Of a DNA stretch of 64,000 nucleotides, positions 33,274-43,200 are shown piece by piece. A model generated the notes under the pieces. It did not search any database, was not told where the DNA came from, and saw only the letters and a list, made by a program, of their open reading frames with translations. Numbering within the stretch: the first letter of the stretch is position 1; each line of letters begins with the position of its first letter. The position numbers and the translations under genes are program-made. Origin of the DNA: Chromobacterium sp. IIBBL 290-4 (GTDB lineage: Bacteria; Pseudomonadota; Gammaproteobacteria; Burkholderiales; Chromobacteriaceae). The stretch lies in the NCBI RefSeq assembly GCF_024207115.1, contig NZ_CP100128.1:1612001-1676000 (forward strand), in the 5' to 3' direction.

Positions 33274-35442
33274 TTACGCCATCGCCTTTCCGATCTTGCC
33301 CTGTTGCAGCGCCTCGATCACCTGTTGCTTGGGGCCGTCGGCGACGATGCTGCCCTGATCGATCACGATCAGCCTGTCCACCATGTCCAGCAAAGCGTTG
33401 TGGTGGGTGACCAGCAGCATGGTCTTGCCGGCCGATACCTTGGCCAGGGTCTGGCGGATCTGGTGCTCGCTGCTGTGGTCCATATTGCTGGTGGGTTCGT
33501 CCAGCAGCAGGATGGGCGGCGCGTTGAGCAGGGCGCGGGCGATGGCGACGGCCTTGCGCTGGCCGCCGGACAAGGAGTCGCCGCGCTCGCTGATCGGCAT
33601 GTCGAAGCCTTGCGGATGGCTGTTGATGAAGCCGGTCAGGCCGGCCAGGTCGGCGGCGGCGGCGATGCTGGCGTCGAAGGCGTGCGGCGAGCCCATGGCG
33701 ATGTTCTGGCGCATGCTGCCGTAGAACAGTACCGGGTCTTGCGGCACGTAGCCGATCTGGCGGCGCAGTTCGGCCGGGTCGATCTGGTGCAGGTCCATGC
33801 CGTCGATGCGGATGGCGCCTTCGGTGGGCTGATACAGGCCCAGTATCATTTTCTGGATGGTGGTCTTGCCGGAGCCGACGCGGCCGATGATGGCGACGCG
33901 CTCGCCGGCCTTGATCTTGAACGACACCTCGCGCAGCGACACCATGGGATTGTTGGGGTAGCTGAACGAGACATTACGGAACTCGATCTCGCCCTGGAAG
34001 CTGGTGCGGTGGAAGAAGGCGGCGTCTTTCTCGCGCTCCACCGGCATCTTCATGAAGCCGTCCAGCGAAGCCAGCGAGGTCTTGGCGTTGTGGTACTGCG
34101 TCATCAGGTTGACCACCTGGCTCAGCGGCGCCATGGCGCGGCCGGACAGCATCACTGCGGCGATGACGCCGCCCATGGACACATTGCCGGCCATGATTTC
34201 ATAGACGCCCAGCACCAGCATGGCGATGGACAGCAGCTGCTGGATGAAGCCGGCGAAGTTCATCGTGGCGGCGGCCAGCACCTTGAGGCGCGAGCCGATC
34301 TGCGCCAGGAACAAGGTGGCTTGCTCCCATTTGCCCTGCATCTCGCCTTCGGCGGCCAGCACCTTGATGGTTTCCAGGCCGGACAGGCTTTCCACCAGAT
34401 AGGCGTTGCGCTGCGAGCCGGCGCGCAGCGTGGTTTCGGACAGCGCCTGCATCTTTTCCTGGACCAGCAGGGCGAAGACGATCATCACGACTATCGCCAC
34501 CACCATAGGTACGGCCATCAAGGGCGCGATCCACAGGATGGCGATCAGGAAGATCAGCACGAAGGGCACGTCGATCAAGGCGGTGATGGATGCCGAGGCG
34601 ATGAAGTCGCGCACCGTTTCGAAGGCGCGCAGATTGGCGGCGAAGGCGCCCACCGAGGCCGGGCGCGCCTCCATGCGGATGCCCAGCACCCGCTCCATGA
34701 TCAGGGCCGACAAGGCCACGTCCACGCGCTTGCTTGCCAGATCCAGCAGATAGCCGCGGCTGAGCTTGAGCAGGAAGTCGAAAATCAGCACCAGCGCCGC
34801 GCCGCTGGCCAGCACCCACAGCGTTTCCAGCGCCATATTCGGCACCACGCGGTCGTATACCGCCATCGATACCATGGGCGTGGCCAAGGCGAACACATTG
34901 ATCAGAAAGGCCGCCAGCAGCGCGTCGCGATAGAGCGGACGGCTGCCGTAGATGGTGCGCCAGAACCAGTGGCGCGAGCGGATGTCGGCCAGTTCCGGGG
35001 CGCGCTTTTCGTATTGGAAGCGCGGCTTCACCAGGATGGCGATGCCCTCGTAGCTGTGCTCCAGCTCGTCCAGCGGGATTTCGACCACCGCGTCGGGCAG
35101 CTCGGACAAGCTGAGAAATGCGACGCCGTCGCGGATGTCGCGCAAAATGCCGGCGGTATTGTTTTCCAGCAGCAGCACGGCCGGAAGCAGATTCTGGCGC
35201 AGGCTGGACAGCGGTTGGCGCAATACGCGGGTGGACAGGCCGATGCGGCGGGCGGAGCGCGCGAACATCGACGGCGACAGACGGTTGTCCACCAGCGGAA
35301 TGCCGGCGACCAGCGATTCGCGGGTGGCGGTGATGCCATAGCCGCGCGCCAGCGAGAACAGACAGTCTAATAAGGGATCGAGATGCGTGGCCTGCTGGCT
35401 GAAGCTGGCCGCCGCGCCTGGATTGGGTTGCTCGGAAGCCAT
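33274..35442 (-). CDS. lapB: Type I secretion ABC transporter LapB
   Basis: A 722-residue ABC exporter. The N-terminal C39-like domain (about 20-140) is degenerate: the segment DPLLDCL carries Pro where the catalytic Cys of true C39 peptidases stands, so it is a docking domain that does not cut the substrate. Six membrane helices follow (about 165-450). The nucleotide-binding domain has Walker A GRVGSGKT (520-527), LSGGQ (624-628) and Walker B ILLLDEP (644-650). It powers export of the adhesin. GGAGGTGG precedes the ATG. It is in one operon with lapC. Confidence 0.93.
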   Translation of the reverse strand: MASEQPNPGAAASFSQQATHLDPLLDCLFSLARGYGITATRESLVAGIPLVDNRLSPSMFARSARRIGLSTRVLRQPLSSLRQNLLPAVLLLENNTAGILRDIRDGVAFLSLSELPDAVVEIPLDELEHSYEGIAILVKPRFQYEKRAPELADIRSRHWFWRTIYGSRPLYRDALLAAFLINVFALATPMVSMAVYDRVVPNMALETLWVLASGAALVLIFDFLLKLSRGYLLDLASKRVDVALSALIMERVLGIRMEARPASVGAFAANLRAFETVRDFIASASITALIDVPFVLIFLIAILWIAPLMAVPMVVAIVVMIVFALLVQEKMQALSETTLRAGSQRNAYLVESLSGLETIKVLAAEGEMQGKWEQATLFLAQIGSRLKVLAAATMNFAGFIQQLLSIAMLVLGVYEIMAGNVSMGGVIAAVMLSGRAMAPLSQVVNLMTQYHNAKTSLASLDGFMKMPVEREKDAAFFHRTSFQGEIEFRNVSFSYPNNPMVSLREVSFKIKAGERVAIIGRVGSGKTTIQKMILGLYQPTEGAIRIDGMDLHQIDPAELRRQIGYVPQDPVLFYGSMRQNIAMGSPHAFDASIAAAADLAGLTGFINSHPQGFDMPISERGDSLSGGQRKAVAIARALLNAPPILLLDEPTSNMDHSSEHQIRQTLAKVSAGKTMLLVTHHNALLDMVDRLIVIDQGSIVADGPKQQVIEALQQGKIGKAMA

Positions 35443-35764
35443 GCTTCCACCTCCATGCTTTTAACTACTACAACTATTTATTAATAAATGGATTGCAAAA
35501 ACACTCATATGAGCCTTATGGCATCGATATGAGCAGGGCGCCGAATCAATATATCGCACCGCATTTTGTTCCACTCAGCGCACATCTTGATGTCGTGCGC
35601 ATATTTGTTTGGCAGGATCTGCCTGTGAACAAGATGTTAATGCAATCGGTATTTTTCGGCAAAAATTATTAAATGATAATAAATTGTTGCAGCTGCTGCA
35701 TGGATTGATAACTGTCAGCGGCAGGCGCAATCAGATACGCCTGCCGCTGGCCAAGCGGCGACAA
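35443..35764 (-). promoter_or_regulatory. Intergenic region upstream of lapB
   Basis: A 322-bp AT-rich non-coding stretch between lapE and lapB. Reading towards lapB it contains a large GC hairpin just after lapE (35716-35749), an AT-rich patch (35655-35690), and a perfect 10-bp palindrome CTCATATGAG at 35504-35513. A TAATAAAT element about 25 bp further downstream could be a -10 box. The size and composition suggest lapB, lapC and the luxR-type gene have their own promoter in addition to any read-through from lapE. Confidence 0.5.
35716..35749 (-). terminator. Perfect 12-bp hairpin after lapE
   Basis: CAGCGGCAGGCG and its exact complement CGCCTGCCGCTG are separated by a 10-base loop. It begins 16 bp beyond the lapE stop. 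No T run follows on the minus strand, so it may be a Rho-assisted terminator, an attenuator or an mRNA-stabilising stem. Confidence 0.55.
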
Positions 35765-37249
35765 TCAGGACGGATTCGTCTTGCTGGCTTTTTTGCCCGG
35801 GGCTGCCGTCGGATTGACCAGGGTGGTGGAGATATAGGGCTTCACCTGGATGCTGGATTTGTCGAAGGCCGGCGGCGGGGTGTACTGGGTGCTGCAGGCG
35901 TTGCGCTCTTCCTCGTCGGCGGAGGCATCGAAGTTGTACTGCTCGATCGGTTTGATCTGCAGGCTGGACAGCAGCAGGCCGGAGGATGCCAGCACGCGGA
36001 CTTGGGCCAGCTTGTTGTCGTACTCGGCATTGCTCAGCGCGCGCTTGGATTCATACAGCTCGTTCTCGCTGTCCAGCACGTCCAGCAGCGAGCGCTGGCC
36101 GATGTCGAACTGCTTCAGGTAGGCGTCGCGCGCTTTCTCGGTGGACAGGGCGTGCTGGCGCAGATAAGCCATCTGCTCGTTCAGCTTGCGCACGTCGTTG
36201 TTGGCGATGCGCACGTTCTGCTGCAGATCGCGGCAGGCTTTGTCGCGCAAGTCCAAGGCCGAATTGTAGCGTTCGGCCGCCGCGCTCAGGCGGGCCTTGT
36301 CGGCATTGCCGCGGAACAGATTGAAGTTGAACGCCAGCTCGATCATCTGGCGCTCGTGGCGGCCCAGCGTGCCGTTCAGGTTGTCGCCCTGTTCCTTGCG
36401 CGCGCGCAGGTCCACGGTGGGGGAGAAGGCGCCGCGCTTGACGTTGACGTCGCTTTTGGCCGCGGTCAGATTTTCCAGCGCGGCGAGGTAGCTCGGGCTG
36501 CTGCGCACGGCGGTGACCAGCAGATCCTTGTCTTGCGGCAGCTTGTCCTTCAGCGACGGGGCCGGCGCCAGATTGGCCGGCGGCTCTTCGCCAAGCAGGC
36601 GGAAGTAACGTGCGGAAACGTCGTGGAGGTTGGACGCCTCGTTGATCATATTGGTTTCGGACAGGGCCAGACGGCCGGCGGCTTGCTCCAGGTCAACACG
36701 TCGTCCGACGCCAGCCTTTACCTTCTGTTCCAGTTGGTCATAGATGCCCTTGTGGATGGCGTAGCTGTCCTTGGCCAGCTCCAGCAGTTCGCGGTAGCGC
36801 AGCACGTCCAGATAGGTGCGGCTCGCCTCCAGGCCCATTTGTTCCGAAGCGTCCAGGAAGTCGTAGTACTTGCCGCGCTTGCCGGCTTCCAGCTGGTTGA
36901 CGGTGTACCAGGTCTGGAAACCTTGGAACAGGTTTTGGGCCAAGTTGGCCGACCAGCCGTTGCGGTTGAAATCGCTGTTGATTTGCGGGCCGTTGTTGAC
37001 CAGCGGTTCGTTGTTTTTCTCGCGGCCCGCCGCGTAGCCGATATCCAGCGTCGGCATGTAGCCGGCGCGGCCGATGCCGGTTTCTTCCGCGGCGGCGCGG
37101 AATTCGTGGAAGCGGTAACGGACTTCCGGATTGCTGATGATGGTTTTTTCGACCATTCCCTTCATCTCCAGCGCTTGAGCTTGCAATGCAGACAGGGCCA
37201 GCAGCGCGGTCGCGATCAGACGGGCAGGTTTCTTCAACGCAAATTTCAT
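35765..37249 (-). CDS. lapE: TolC-family outer-membrane channel LapE
   Basis: A 494-residue TolC-like protein with a signal peptide (cleavage after QAQA, about residue 26). Two internally related halves of coiled-coil helices and beta strands are visible; the second half repeats features of the first (RAGYMPTLDIGYAAGREKNN versus RGAFSPTVDLRARKEQGDN). It forms the outer-membrane channel of the Lap type I system and, by family knowledge, is where the adhesin's N-terminal module stays plugged. The ATG at 37249 is chosen for the signal peptide; the frame runs on to 37366 without support. It is divergent from lapG. Confidence 0.9.
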   Translation of the reverse strand: MKFALKKPARLIATALLALSALQAQALEMKGMVEKTIISNPEVRYRFHEFRAAAEETGIGRAGYMPTLDIGYAAGREKNNEPLVNNGPQINSDFNRNGWSANLAQNLFQGFQTWYTVNQLEAGKRGKYYDFLDASEQMGLEASRTYLDVLRYRELLELAKDSYAIHKGIYDQLEQKVKAGVGRRVDLEQAAGRLALSETNMINEASNLHDVSARYFRLLGEEPPANLAPAPSLKDKLPQDKDLLVTAVRSSPSYLAALENLTAAKSDVNVKRGAFSPTVDLRARKEQGDNLNGTLGRHERQMIELAFNFNLFRGNADKARLSAAAERYNSALDLRDKACRDLQQNVRIANNDVRKLNEQMAYLRQHALSTEKARDAYLKQFDIGQRSLLDVLDSENELYESKRALSNAEYDNKLAQVRVLASSGLLLSSLQIKPIEQYNFDASADEEERNACSTQYTPPPAFDKSSIQVKPYISTTLVNPTAAPGKKASKTNPS

Positions 37250-37289
37250 TGCCAGGGACTCCACGGAACGGGGTAGGGTAAAAAACATT

Positions 37290-37304
37290 GTTAAGTTATT
37301 TAAC
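37290..37304. promoter_or_regulatory. Inverted repeat in the lapE-lapG divergent gap
   Basis: GTTAA and TTAAC flank 5 bases (GTTAAGTTATTTAAC) in the 161-bp gap between lapE and lapG. It lies in the most AT-rich part, where promoters for both genes are expected. It may be an operator; no regulator is known. Confidence 0.3.
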
Positions 37305-37410
37305 AAATAGCTTAAATGTTTTGGTCTAAAATGGCAAGTGAATATCACGCCTTGCCGGACTACCATTTGTCAATCTGATACAGTGTCGATATCCCACCCG
37401 GTAAGCGACG

Positions 37411-38079
37411 ATGAAATCCGCAAACCTCCTGTCCAGATGGCGCTTGTGGCGCGTTTTGCTGGCCGTCGCCTTGTTGTCGGCAGGCCTGGGCGTGATTGCG
37501 GCCAATCTGGCGCCGGAGCAGTCGGCGCGGCGCTACGGGCCGCGGGCGGTGACGCTTTACCATGAATGGACGCAATTGCTGGGGCGTCTGCAGGGTGCCG
37601 AGGAGCGGCAGAAGCTGCTGGACGTGAATCAGTTCTTCAATCGGCGGATTCAGTACCGGCTGGATATCGACAACTGGGGCGTGGCCGACTATTGGGCCAC
37701 CCCGCTGGAGATGTTCGGCAAGGGGGCGGGGGACTGCAAGGCCTACAGCATAGGCAAGTACATCTCTTTGCTCAGCCTGGGCGTGGCGCCCGAGAAATTG
37801 CGCATCACCTATGTCAAGGCGCGCATCGGCGGGCCGGACAGCTCGGTCAGCCAGGCCCACATGGTATTGGCCTATTATCCCGCTCCGACCGCTGAGCCGC
37901 TGTTGCTGGACAATCTGGTCAGCTCGGTGGAGCCGGCGTCGCAGCGGCCGGACCTGACGCCGGTGTTCAGCTTCAATGCCCAGGGGCTATGGGTCGGCGA
38001 CCGCAGCAGCAATGTTTCCAAGCTGACGCGCTGGCGGCAGCTGATGGACAAGATGCAGAAGGAAGGCTTTACCTTTTGA
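37411..38079 (+). CDS. lapG: Periplasmic cysteine protease LapG (BTLCP family)
   Basis: A 222-residue transglutaminase-like cysteine peptidase. An N-terminal hydrophobic segment (about residues 12-32) acts as signal or anchor. The catalytic triad is complete: Cys 109 in GAGDCKAYS, His 150 in SQAHMVLAYY and Asp 167 in LLLDNL. Acidic and neighbouring residues for calcium binding are expected near the active site. LapG cuts the N-terminal linker of LapA-type adhesins and releases them from the cell surface. The target site Ala-Ala-Ala-Gly is present in the giant adhesin of this window. The gene is followed after 20 bp by lapD. Confidence 0.93.
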   Translation: MKSANLLSRWRLWRVLLAVALLSAGLGVIAANLAPEQSARRYGPRAVTLYHEWTQLLGRLQGAEERQKLLDVNQFFNRRIQYRLDIDNWGVADYWATPLEMFGKGAGDCKAYSIGKYISLLSLGVAPEKLRITYVKARIGGPDSSVSQAHMVLAYYPAPTAEPLLLDNLVSSVEPASQRPDLTPVFSFNAQGLWVGDRSSNVSKLTRWRQLMDKMQKEGFTF

Positions 38080-38099
38080 TTCGTGATGAAGACCAAACC

Positions 38100-40001
38100 A
38101 TGAAAAACCTCTCCCTGATCCAGCGATTGTGGCTCTTGCTATTGCTGCTGGTTTTCCTGTCCTTGTCCGGCGCCCTGCTGGCCAATCTGTACAATGCCCG
38201 CGGCTATCTGGAGCAGCAATTGACGGCGCAGAACGCCAATACCGCCAATTCGCTGGCATTGATGATCAACCAGAACCGCGCCGATCCGGTGATGGCGGAA
38301 ACCCTGATCAACGCCGCCTTCGACCAGGGGCATTTGCGCAGCGTGCGCTGGCAGGGCATGGACGGCAAGGCGAAAGTGGAGCGGGTGAACGCCGTCGGCT
38401 TCCAGCTGGCGCCGCAGTGGTTTCAGAGCCTGCTGCCCTTGTCGCCGGCCGATGGCCGCGCGTTGGTGACCTCCGGCTGGATGCAGGCGGGCGAGGTGCA
38501 GGTGAAGGCGGAGTTGGGTTACGCCTACGAGTCGCTGTGGCTGGGCACGCTGCAGACCATGCTGTGGTTGCTGGGCGCGGGGCTGCTGGCGGGCTTGCTG
38601 GGCTCCGTGGACATCGTCAAGCTGCGGCGGGATCTGAAACAGGTGGTGCGCCAGGCCAACGCCATCAGCGAGCATCGCTTCATCCAGATCGCCGAGCCGT
38701 CGGTGCCGGAGCTGGCCACGGTGACGCGGGCGATGAACAAGATGGTGGCCAGGCTGCAGAGCTATCTGCAAGGCCTGTCGGCCGAGCTGGATCAATTGCG
38801 CCGCGAACGCCATACCGACGCGGTGACCGGCCTGGCCAACCGCGAAGCGCTGGAGCAGGCGGTGGCCAGCGCGCAGGAGGAGAATGAAGACGCCAGCGGC
38901 TATCTGCTGCTGGTGAGGCTGTCCGGCCTGGCCGAGCTGAACCAGCGCCTGGGCGGCGAGCGCGCCGACCAATTGCTGCGGCAGCTGGCGGTCGATCTGG
39001 AACAGGAGGCGCGGCGGCGCAAGAGCTGGCTGGCGGCGCGGCTGCGCGGTGCCGATTTCGCTCTGTTCTGCCCCGAGCTGGAGCAAGAAGACGCCAGCCA
39101 GTTGGCCGAGACCTTGTGCCAGCAGCTGGCCTTGTACCGCCAGATGGGCCTGAGCGACCAGCCGGCCGTCGGCCATATCGGCTTGTGCGGCTTCGGCCAG
39201 GCGGATGACTTCGCCGCGCTGCTGACGCGGGCCAGCCAGGCGCTGGCCCAGGCCGAGGCTGCGGGCGACAACCAATGGCGGCGCGACGACAGCGCCGCGC
39301 CGGCATTGGCGTCGGAGCGGGATTGGCGGGAGCTGCTCCAGCAAAGCTGCAGCCAGCATCAGTTGCAGCTGCGCTGGTATCCGGTGAAAGACGCTCAGCG
39401 CCAGGTGCTGCGGCACGAAGCCATGCTGTACCGCCCGGCGCGCGACGGCCAGCCGGCGATCAACGCCCTGCGCCTGGTTTCGCATGGCTTGCGGCTGGGG
39501 CTGACGCATCTGGCTGACCTGGAGGCCTTGCGGCTGGCCCTGGACAGCGCGCCGTCGGCCAGCATCGCCGTCAACCTGTCGCCGGCTTCGCTGGCGGAAC
39601 CGGCGTTTGCCGGCAGGGTGAAAGACATGACGCGCGGCAGCAAGCTCAGCATCACTTTCGAATTCGACGAAACCGGGCTGGAGGAGCAATGGGACGCCTT
39701 CCTGGCGTTCGGCGAAGCGGCGCGCGCCGCCGGCCACGCGGTGGCGGTGGAGACCCGCGGCCATAGGCTGCAGCTGGTGGCGCGGCTGGATCAGGCCGGC
39801 GTGGCTTACCTGGTGCTGGACGGCGCGCTGACGAGGGGCATCGACCAAGACGCCGGCCGCCAGGCGCTGGTCAAGGGCCTGCAAAGAATGACGGCGCTGA
39901 TGGGCATCCAGCTGGTGGCCAAGGGCGTGGCCAGCGAGTCCGACGCGCGCAGCCTGGCCGGCATGGGCATCGATGGCCTGACCGGTCCGGTAGTGGGCTG
40001 A
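38100..40001 (+). CDS. lapD: c-di-GMP receptor LapD with degenerate GGDEF and EAL domains
   Basis: A 633-residue inner-membrane protein. Order: membrane helix 1 (8-30), periplasmic LapD/MoxY-like domain (about 31-150) holding LapG when activated, helix 2 (about 150-170), HAMP (about 171-225), GGDEF-like (235-395) and EAL-like (405-633). The GGDEF motif reads RGADF (316-320) and EAL reads EAM (440-442), so both enzymatic activities should be lost, while binding of c-di-GMP by the EAL domain is expected. At high c-di-GMP it sequesters LapG and keeps the adhesin on the surface. The ATG at 38100 is chosen over the longer frame. Confidence 0.92.
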   Translation: MKNLSLIQRLWLLLLLLVFLSLSGALLANLYNARGYLEQQLTAQNANTANSLALMINQNRADPVMAETLINAAFDQGHLRSVRWQGMDGKAKVERVNAVGFQLAPQWFQSLLPLSPADGRALVTSGWMQAGEVQVKAELGYAYESLWLGTLQTMLWLLGAGLLAGLLGSVDIVKLRRDLKQVVRQANAISEHRFIQIAEPSVPELATVTRAMNKMVARLQSYLQGLSAELDQLRRERHTDAVTGLANREALEQAVASAQEENEDASGYLLLVRLSGLAELNQRLGGERADQLLRQLAVDLEQEARRRKSWLAARLRGADFALFCPELEQEDASQLAETLCQQLALYRQMGLSDQPAVGHIGLCGFGQADDFAALLTRASQALAQAEAAGDNQWRRDDSAAPALASERDWRELLQQSCSQHQLQLRWYPVKDAQRQVLRHEAMLYRPARDGQPAINALRLVSHGLRLGLTHLADLEALRLALDSAPSASIAVNLSPASLAEPAFAGRVKDMTRGSKLSITFEFDETGLEEQWDAFLAFGEAARAAGHAVAVETRGHRLQLVARLDQAGVAYLVLDGALTRGIDQDAGRQALVKGLQRMTALMGIQLVAKGVASESDARSLAGMGIDGLTGPVVG

Positions 40002-40019
40002 GGGCTTTCAGAGTCCAAA

Positions 40020-40053
40020 CGACAAGGGCGCCGAAACGGCGCCCTTGTCGTTT
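40020..40053 (+). terminator. Strong terminator after lapD
   Basis: Perfect 14-bp stem CGACAAGGGCGCCG with its complement, AAA loop, then TTT. It lies 18 bp after the lapD stop, between lapD and the convergent adhesin. Confidence 0.8.
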
Positions 40054-40157
40054 GCACGCGGCGCTCTGCTGGCCGGGCTGGGCCGTGGTTGGATCCCGCC
40101 GACGGCGCGGGGATGGCGCCGGCTTGGCGATTGACGCTGAGCGTTTGCCGCGGATGT

Positions 40158-40185
40158 AAAAAAAGACCCCCGCGCGAGGCGGGGG
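40158..40185 (-). terminator. Intrinsic terminator of the giant adhesin gene
   Basis: On the minus strand a 7-bp stem CCCCCGC/GCGGGGG with a 5-base loop is followed by seven T (plus-strand A run 40158-40164). It lies 25 bp beyond the adhesin stop codon. Confidence 0.85.
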
Positions 40186-40210
40186 CGAGAGGGTGGCAGT
40201 TGCCTGCGGT

Positions 40211-43200
40211 TTAGTCGGTATGCAATTGGCCGTGATCCAGCAGATTCTTCAGGATCTGGGTGTCGCTCAGCTGCGCATGGTTGGCGTCATGCGTCAGGTC
40301 GACGTTTTGCAACACGATCTGCTGCGTGACATCGCCCTTGGCCGGCTTGACGTCGATCACGGTGTCCTGGCCTACCAGTTTGAAGTCCAGGTAGTTGCTC
40401 AGATTGGCCGGGTCGTGGCCCGGGTGTTTCAGCAGGTCCGCCAGATCGAGCACGTCGCGCTCGCCGTCGGTGGTGCCGAAGTCGGTGATGATGTCGCGCG
40501 CCGGCTTGGCGGCGGTGCCTTGGTCCGCCAGCGTCCACTTGAACGTGTCCACGCCGCCGCCGCCCGTCAATACATCGTGGCCGGCGCCGCCTTGCAGCAG
40601 ATCATTGCCGTGGCCGCCAAACAAAGCGTCATTCTTGGCGCTGCCGAGCAGCGCCGCGTCGTGGTCGCCTGCCGTCAACGTCAAGCCATCCACCGCCAGC
40701 GGCGAGCCGTGGCGGGCCGCCAGCTGGATGGTGAGCTGGGCTTGCGAGGTGTCGCCGTCGGCGTCGCGCAGCGTATAGGTGAACACTTCCTGGCTGCCCG
40801 GCGGCAAGGCGCTGGCATTGGCGGTGAAGGTGTAGTGATAGCTGCCGTCGGCATTCACTACCACATCGCCGTAGTGGCCATGCAGCACCGCGCCGGCGGC
40901 GACGGAAGCCGAGTCGCTGCCTATGCCTACCACTTGCGCGCCATCGGCGCCCTTGACGTCATTGCCGAGCACGTTGCCGTCGACGCCTGGCAGATGGAAA
41001 TCGCTGCCTTCAACGATGTGGCCGTAAATGCCAAAGCTGGTTTGGACGTTTTCAGGCGTGCGTATTGTGCTGCCCAAGTGGCCGTTGCCATCGTCGAACA
41101 TGGCTCGGACGGTGAAGGTGCGGCCGTCGATGTCGAAAGACTGCTGGTCTTTCAGGAAGGTGACGATATCCTTGCTGGTTTCCGGATCGCTGGTGTTCGG
41201 CGTTTCGGTGTGCTTGATCGGGAAGTCCACCGAGATGGCTTTGCCGTTCAGCATCAGGCTCAGCGTCAGCGTGGCGCCGCTGATGCCGGAGTTGCCGCTG
41301 ATCGGGTAGTTGTAGTGGACGAAGTCTCCCAGCTTGAAGGTTTCATTGACCGGCAGCGCGCCCTTCAGATTGGCGTCGTTGTCGTAGAAGCCATAGCCGG
41401 ACTGTTGGCCACTGGTGCGTCCCCAGAACAGCTCGTTGCTGCCGCTGTCGTTGGCGCTATGCTTCACCGTGTTGACCCAGTCGCCGTCCAGAATGTTGTT
41501 CCAGTTGGCGATGATGCCGCCCTTATTGGTGATGGCGAAAGAGCCGCCGACTACCAAGCCGGCCTGGTCCGCCACCGCGTGAGGCGCATCGTTGACGATG
41601 CCGACCTCCAGCTTGCCGCTGGCCTTGCTGCCGTCCTTGTCCTGCGCGTCGATGGTGAGGCTGTCGAAGCCCTTGGCGCCGGAGAAGCTGCCGGCCTGGT
41701 TCAGCGTGTACTGATAGCTGACCTTGCCGCTGGCGGCGTCATAGGCGGTGACTTTCAGCGTGCCGTAATCGGTTGTCAGCGTGTTGCCGGTCAACTTGCC
41801 ATTGGCGTTCACCATTTCGACATTGCCGATGCGCAAGCTGGCCAGGCCATCCGGCGCGTTGACGGTGAAGTTGCCGGCCTGGGTGAGCGCGGCGTTTTGC
41901 GGCGCGCTGCCGTTGGCCAGATTGGCTTCGTTGACCGAAATATCGCCGCCTTGCGCCTGGGTATGCAGATCGGACAAGACGACCGGATGATCCACCGGCT
42001 TGATGGTGACGCTCAGGTTTTGGCTGGCGCTGGCCTGGTCATGGTTCGAAGCCTCGGTGGCGGTGGCGGTCACCGTCACGTTGATCTGGCCGTTGTAGTG
42101 CGCCGGTCCCTTCAGCTGCAGGCTGTCCAGGCTCCAATTGCTGACGTCGAGCTTGCCGCTGGCATCGACTACGGCCAGATGGCCGCTGCCATCCTTCAGC
42201 GTGGTGCCGGCCGGCAGACCGCTGAGGGTGACGCTCAGCGTCTCGGAGCCGTCCTTGTCGTTCAGGCCGGCGCTGATCTGTCCCAGCTTGATGAAGCTGT
42301 CTTCAAAACCGACATTTTCTTGCACCTTGAAGCTCAGATTGTCGAGGATGGCGCCGTAGGAGTCGGCATCCTTGGACTGGAACATCAAGCGGTAATTGCC
42401 GCTTTCGGTGATGGGCAGATCCACTTTCACATCGCGCAGCCAGCCGGCGCTGCTGGGGTTGAAGTCATACAGCACCTGCGTCTTGCCGGCGATGGGGTTG
42501 CCCTGGCCGTCCAGCGCGATCAGCAGCACTTGCAGTTTGGAGCTGTCGACATAGCCGATGCGGGCGGAGATGTCGAAGCCCAACTGATAATTGCGGCCGG
42601 CTTCGCACTTGAAGTCGGTGTACAGGGTGTTGTCGCCGACGCGGTTCTCGATTTCCAGCACATGGTTGGTGGAGTTGCCGCCGGTATAGGTCTTCTCGGT
42701 GCCGACTTCCACTTGGCCATTGCCGTTATTGGTATTCCAGACGCCGAAGGTGTTGGCGCCCTGGATCGAGTTGATCTGGACGTCTTGGCGCCAGTTGCCG
42801 CTGGCCTGGCCTCGGCTCAGGTCTACGTCTTCGAAATTGATCGACGCGACGGTGGAGTAGCTGTTCACGCGCAGCGTCGGCGCATCGGCCACCGCTTCGA
42901 CATGGATGGAGGCCGTGGCCGGGCTGGCGTCGATCGCGCCCTTATTGTCCTTGGCCGCATAGTGGAAGCCGGTATCGCCGCTCCAGTCGGCCGTGGGCTT
43001 GAAGTAGACCGGACCGCTGACGACATCGCCGACGTTAACCAGCTTGGCGCCTGCCGCGTCGCTGTACAGCGCGCCATTGCTCGGCAAGTCTTTGATGACA
43101 TAACCCACAACGGTGCCATCGCCATCCTGGCCCGACAGATTCACCTGAATCAGCGGCTGATCCTCTTTGCCGGCGGCGGAGACATCGAAGGTTTCCGGCA

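Noticed and set aside
33274..35442. LapB as a bacteriocin-type processing transporter with an active C39 peptidase
   Set aside because: The catalytic Cys of the C39 motif is replaced by Pro in DPLLDCL, and the substrate beside it has no double-Gly leader.
35671..35689. Fur-box-like AT-rich element upstream of lapB (AAATGATAATAAATTG)
   Set aside because: Only one half-site (TGATAAT) matches; the other half differs at most positions.
38100..40001. LapD as an active diguanylate cyclase or phosphodiesterase
   Set aside because: GGDEF reads RGADF and EAL reads EAM, so both catalytic motifs are damaged.
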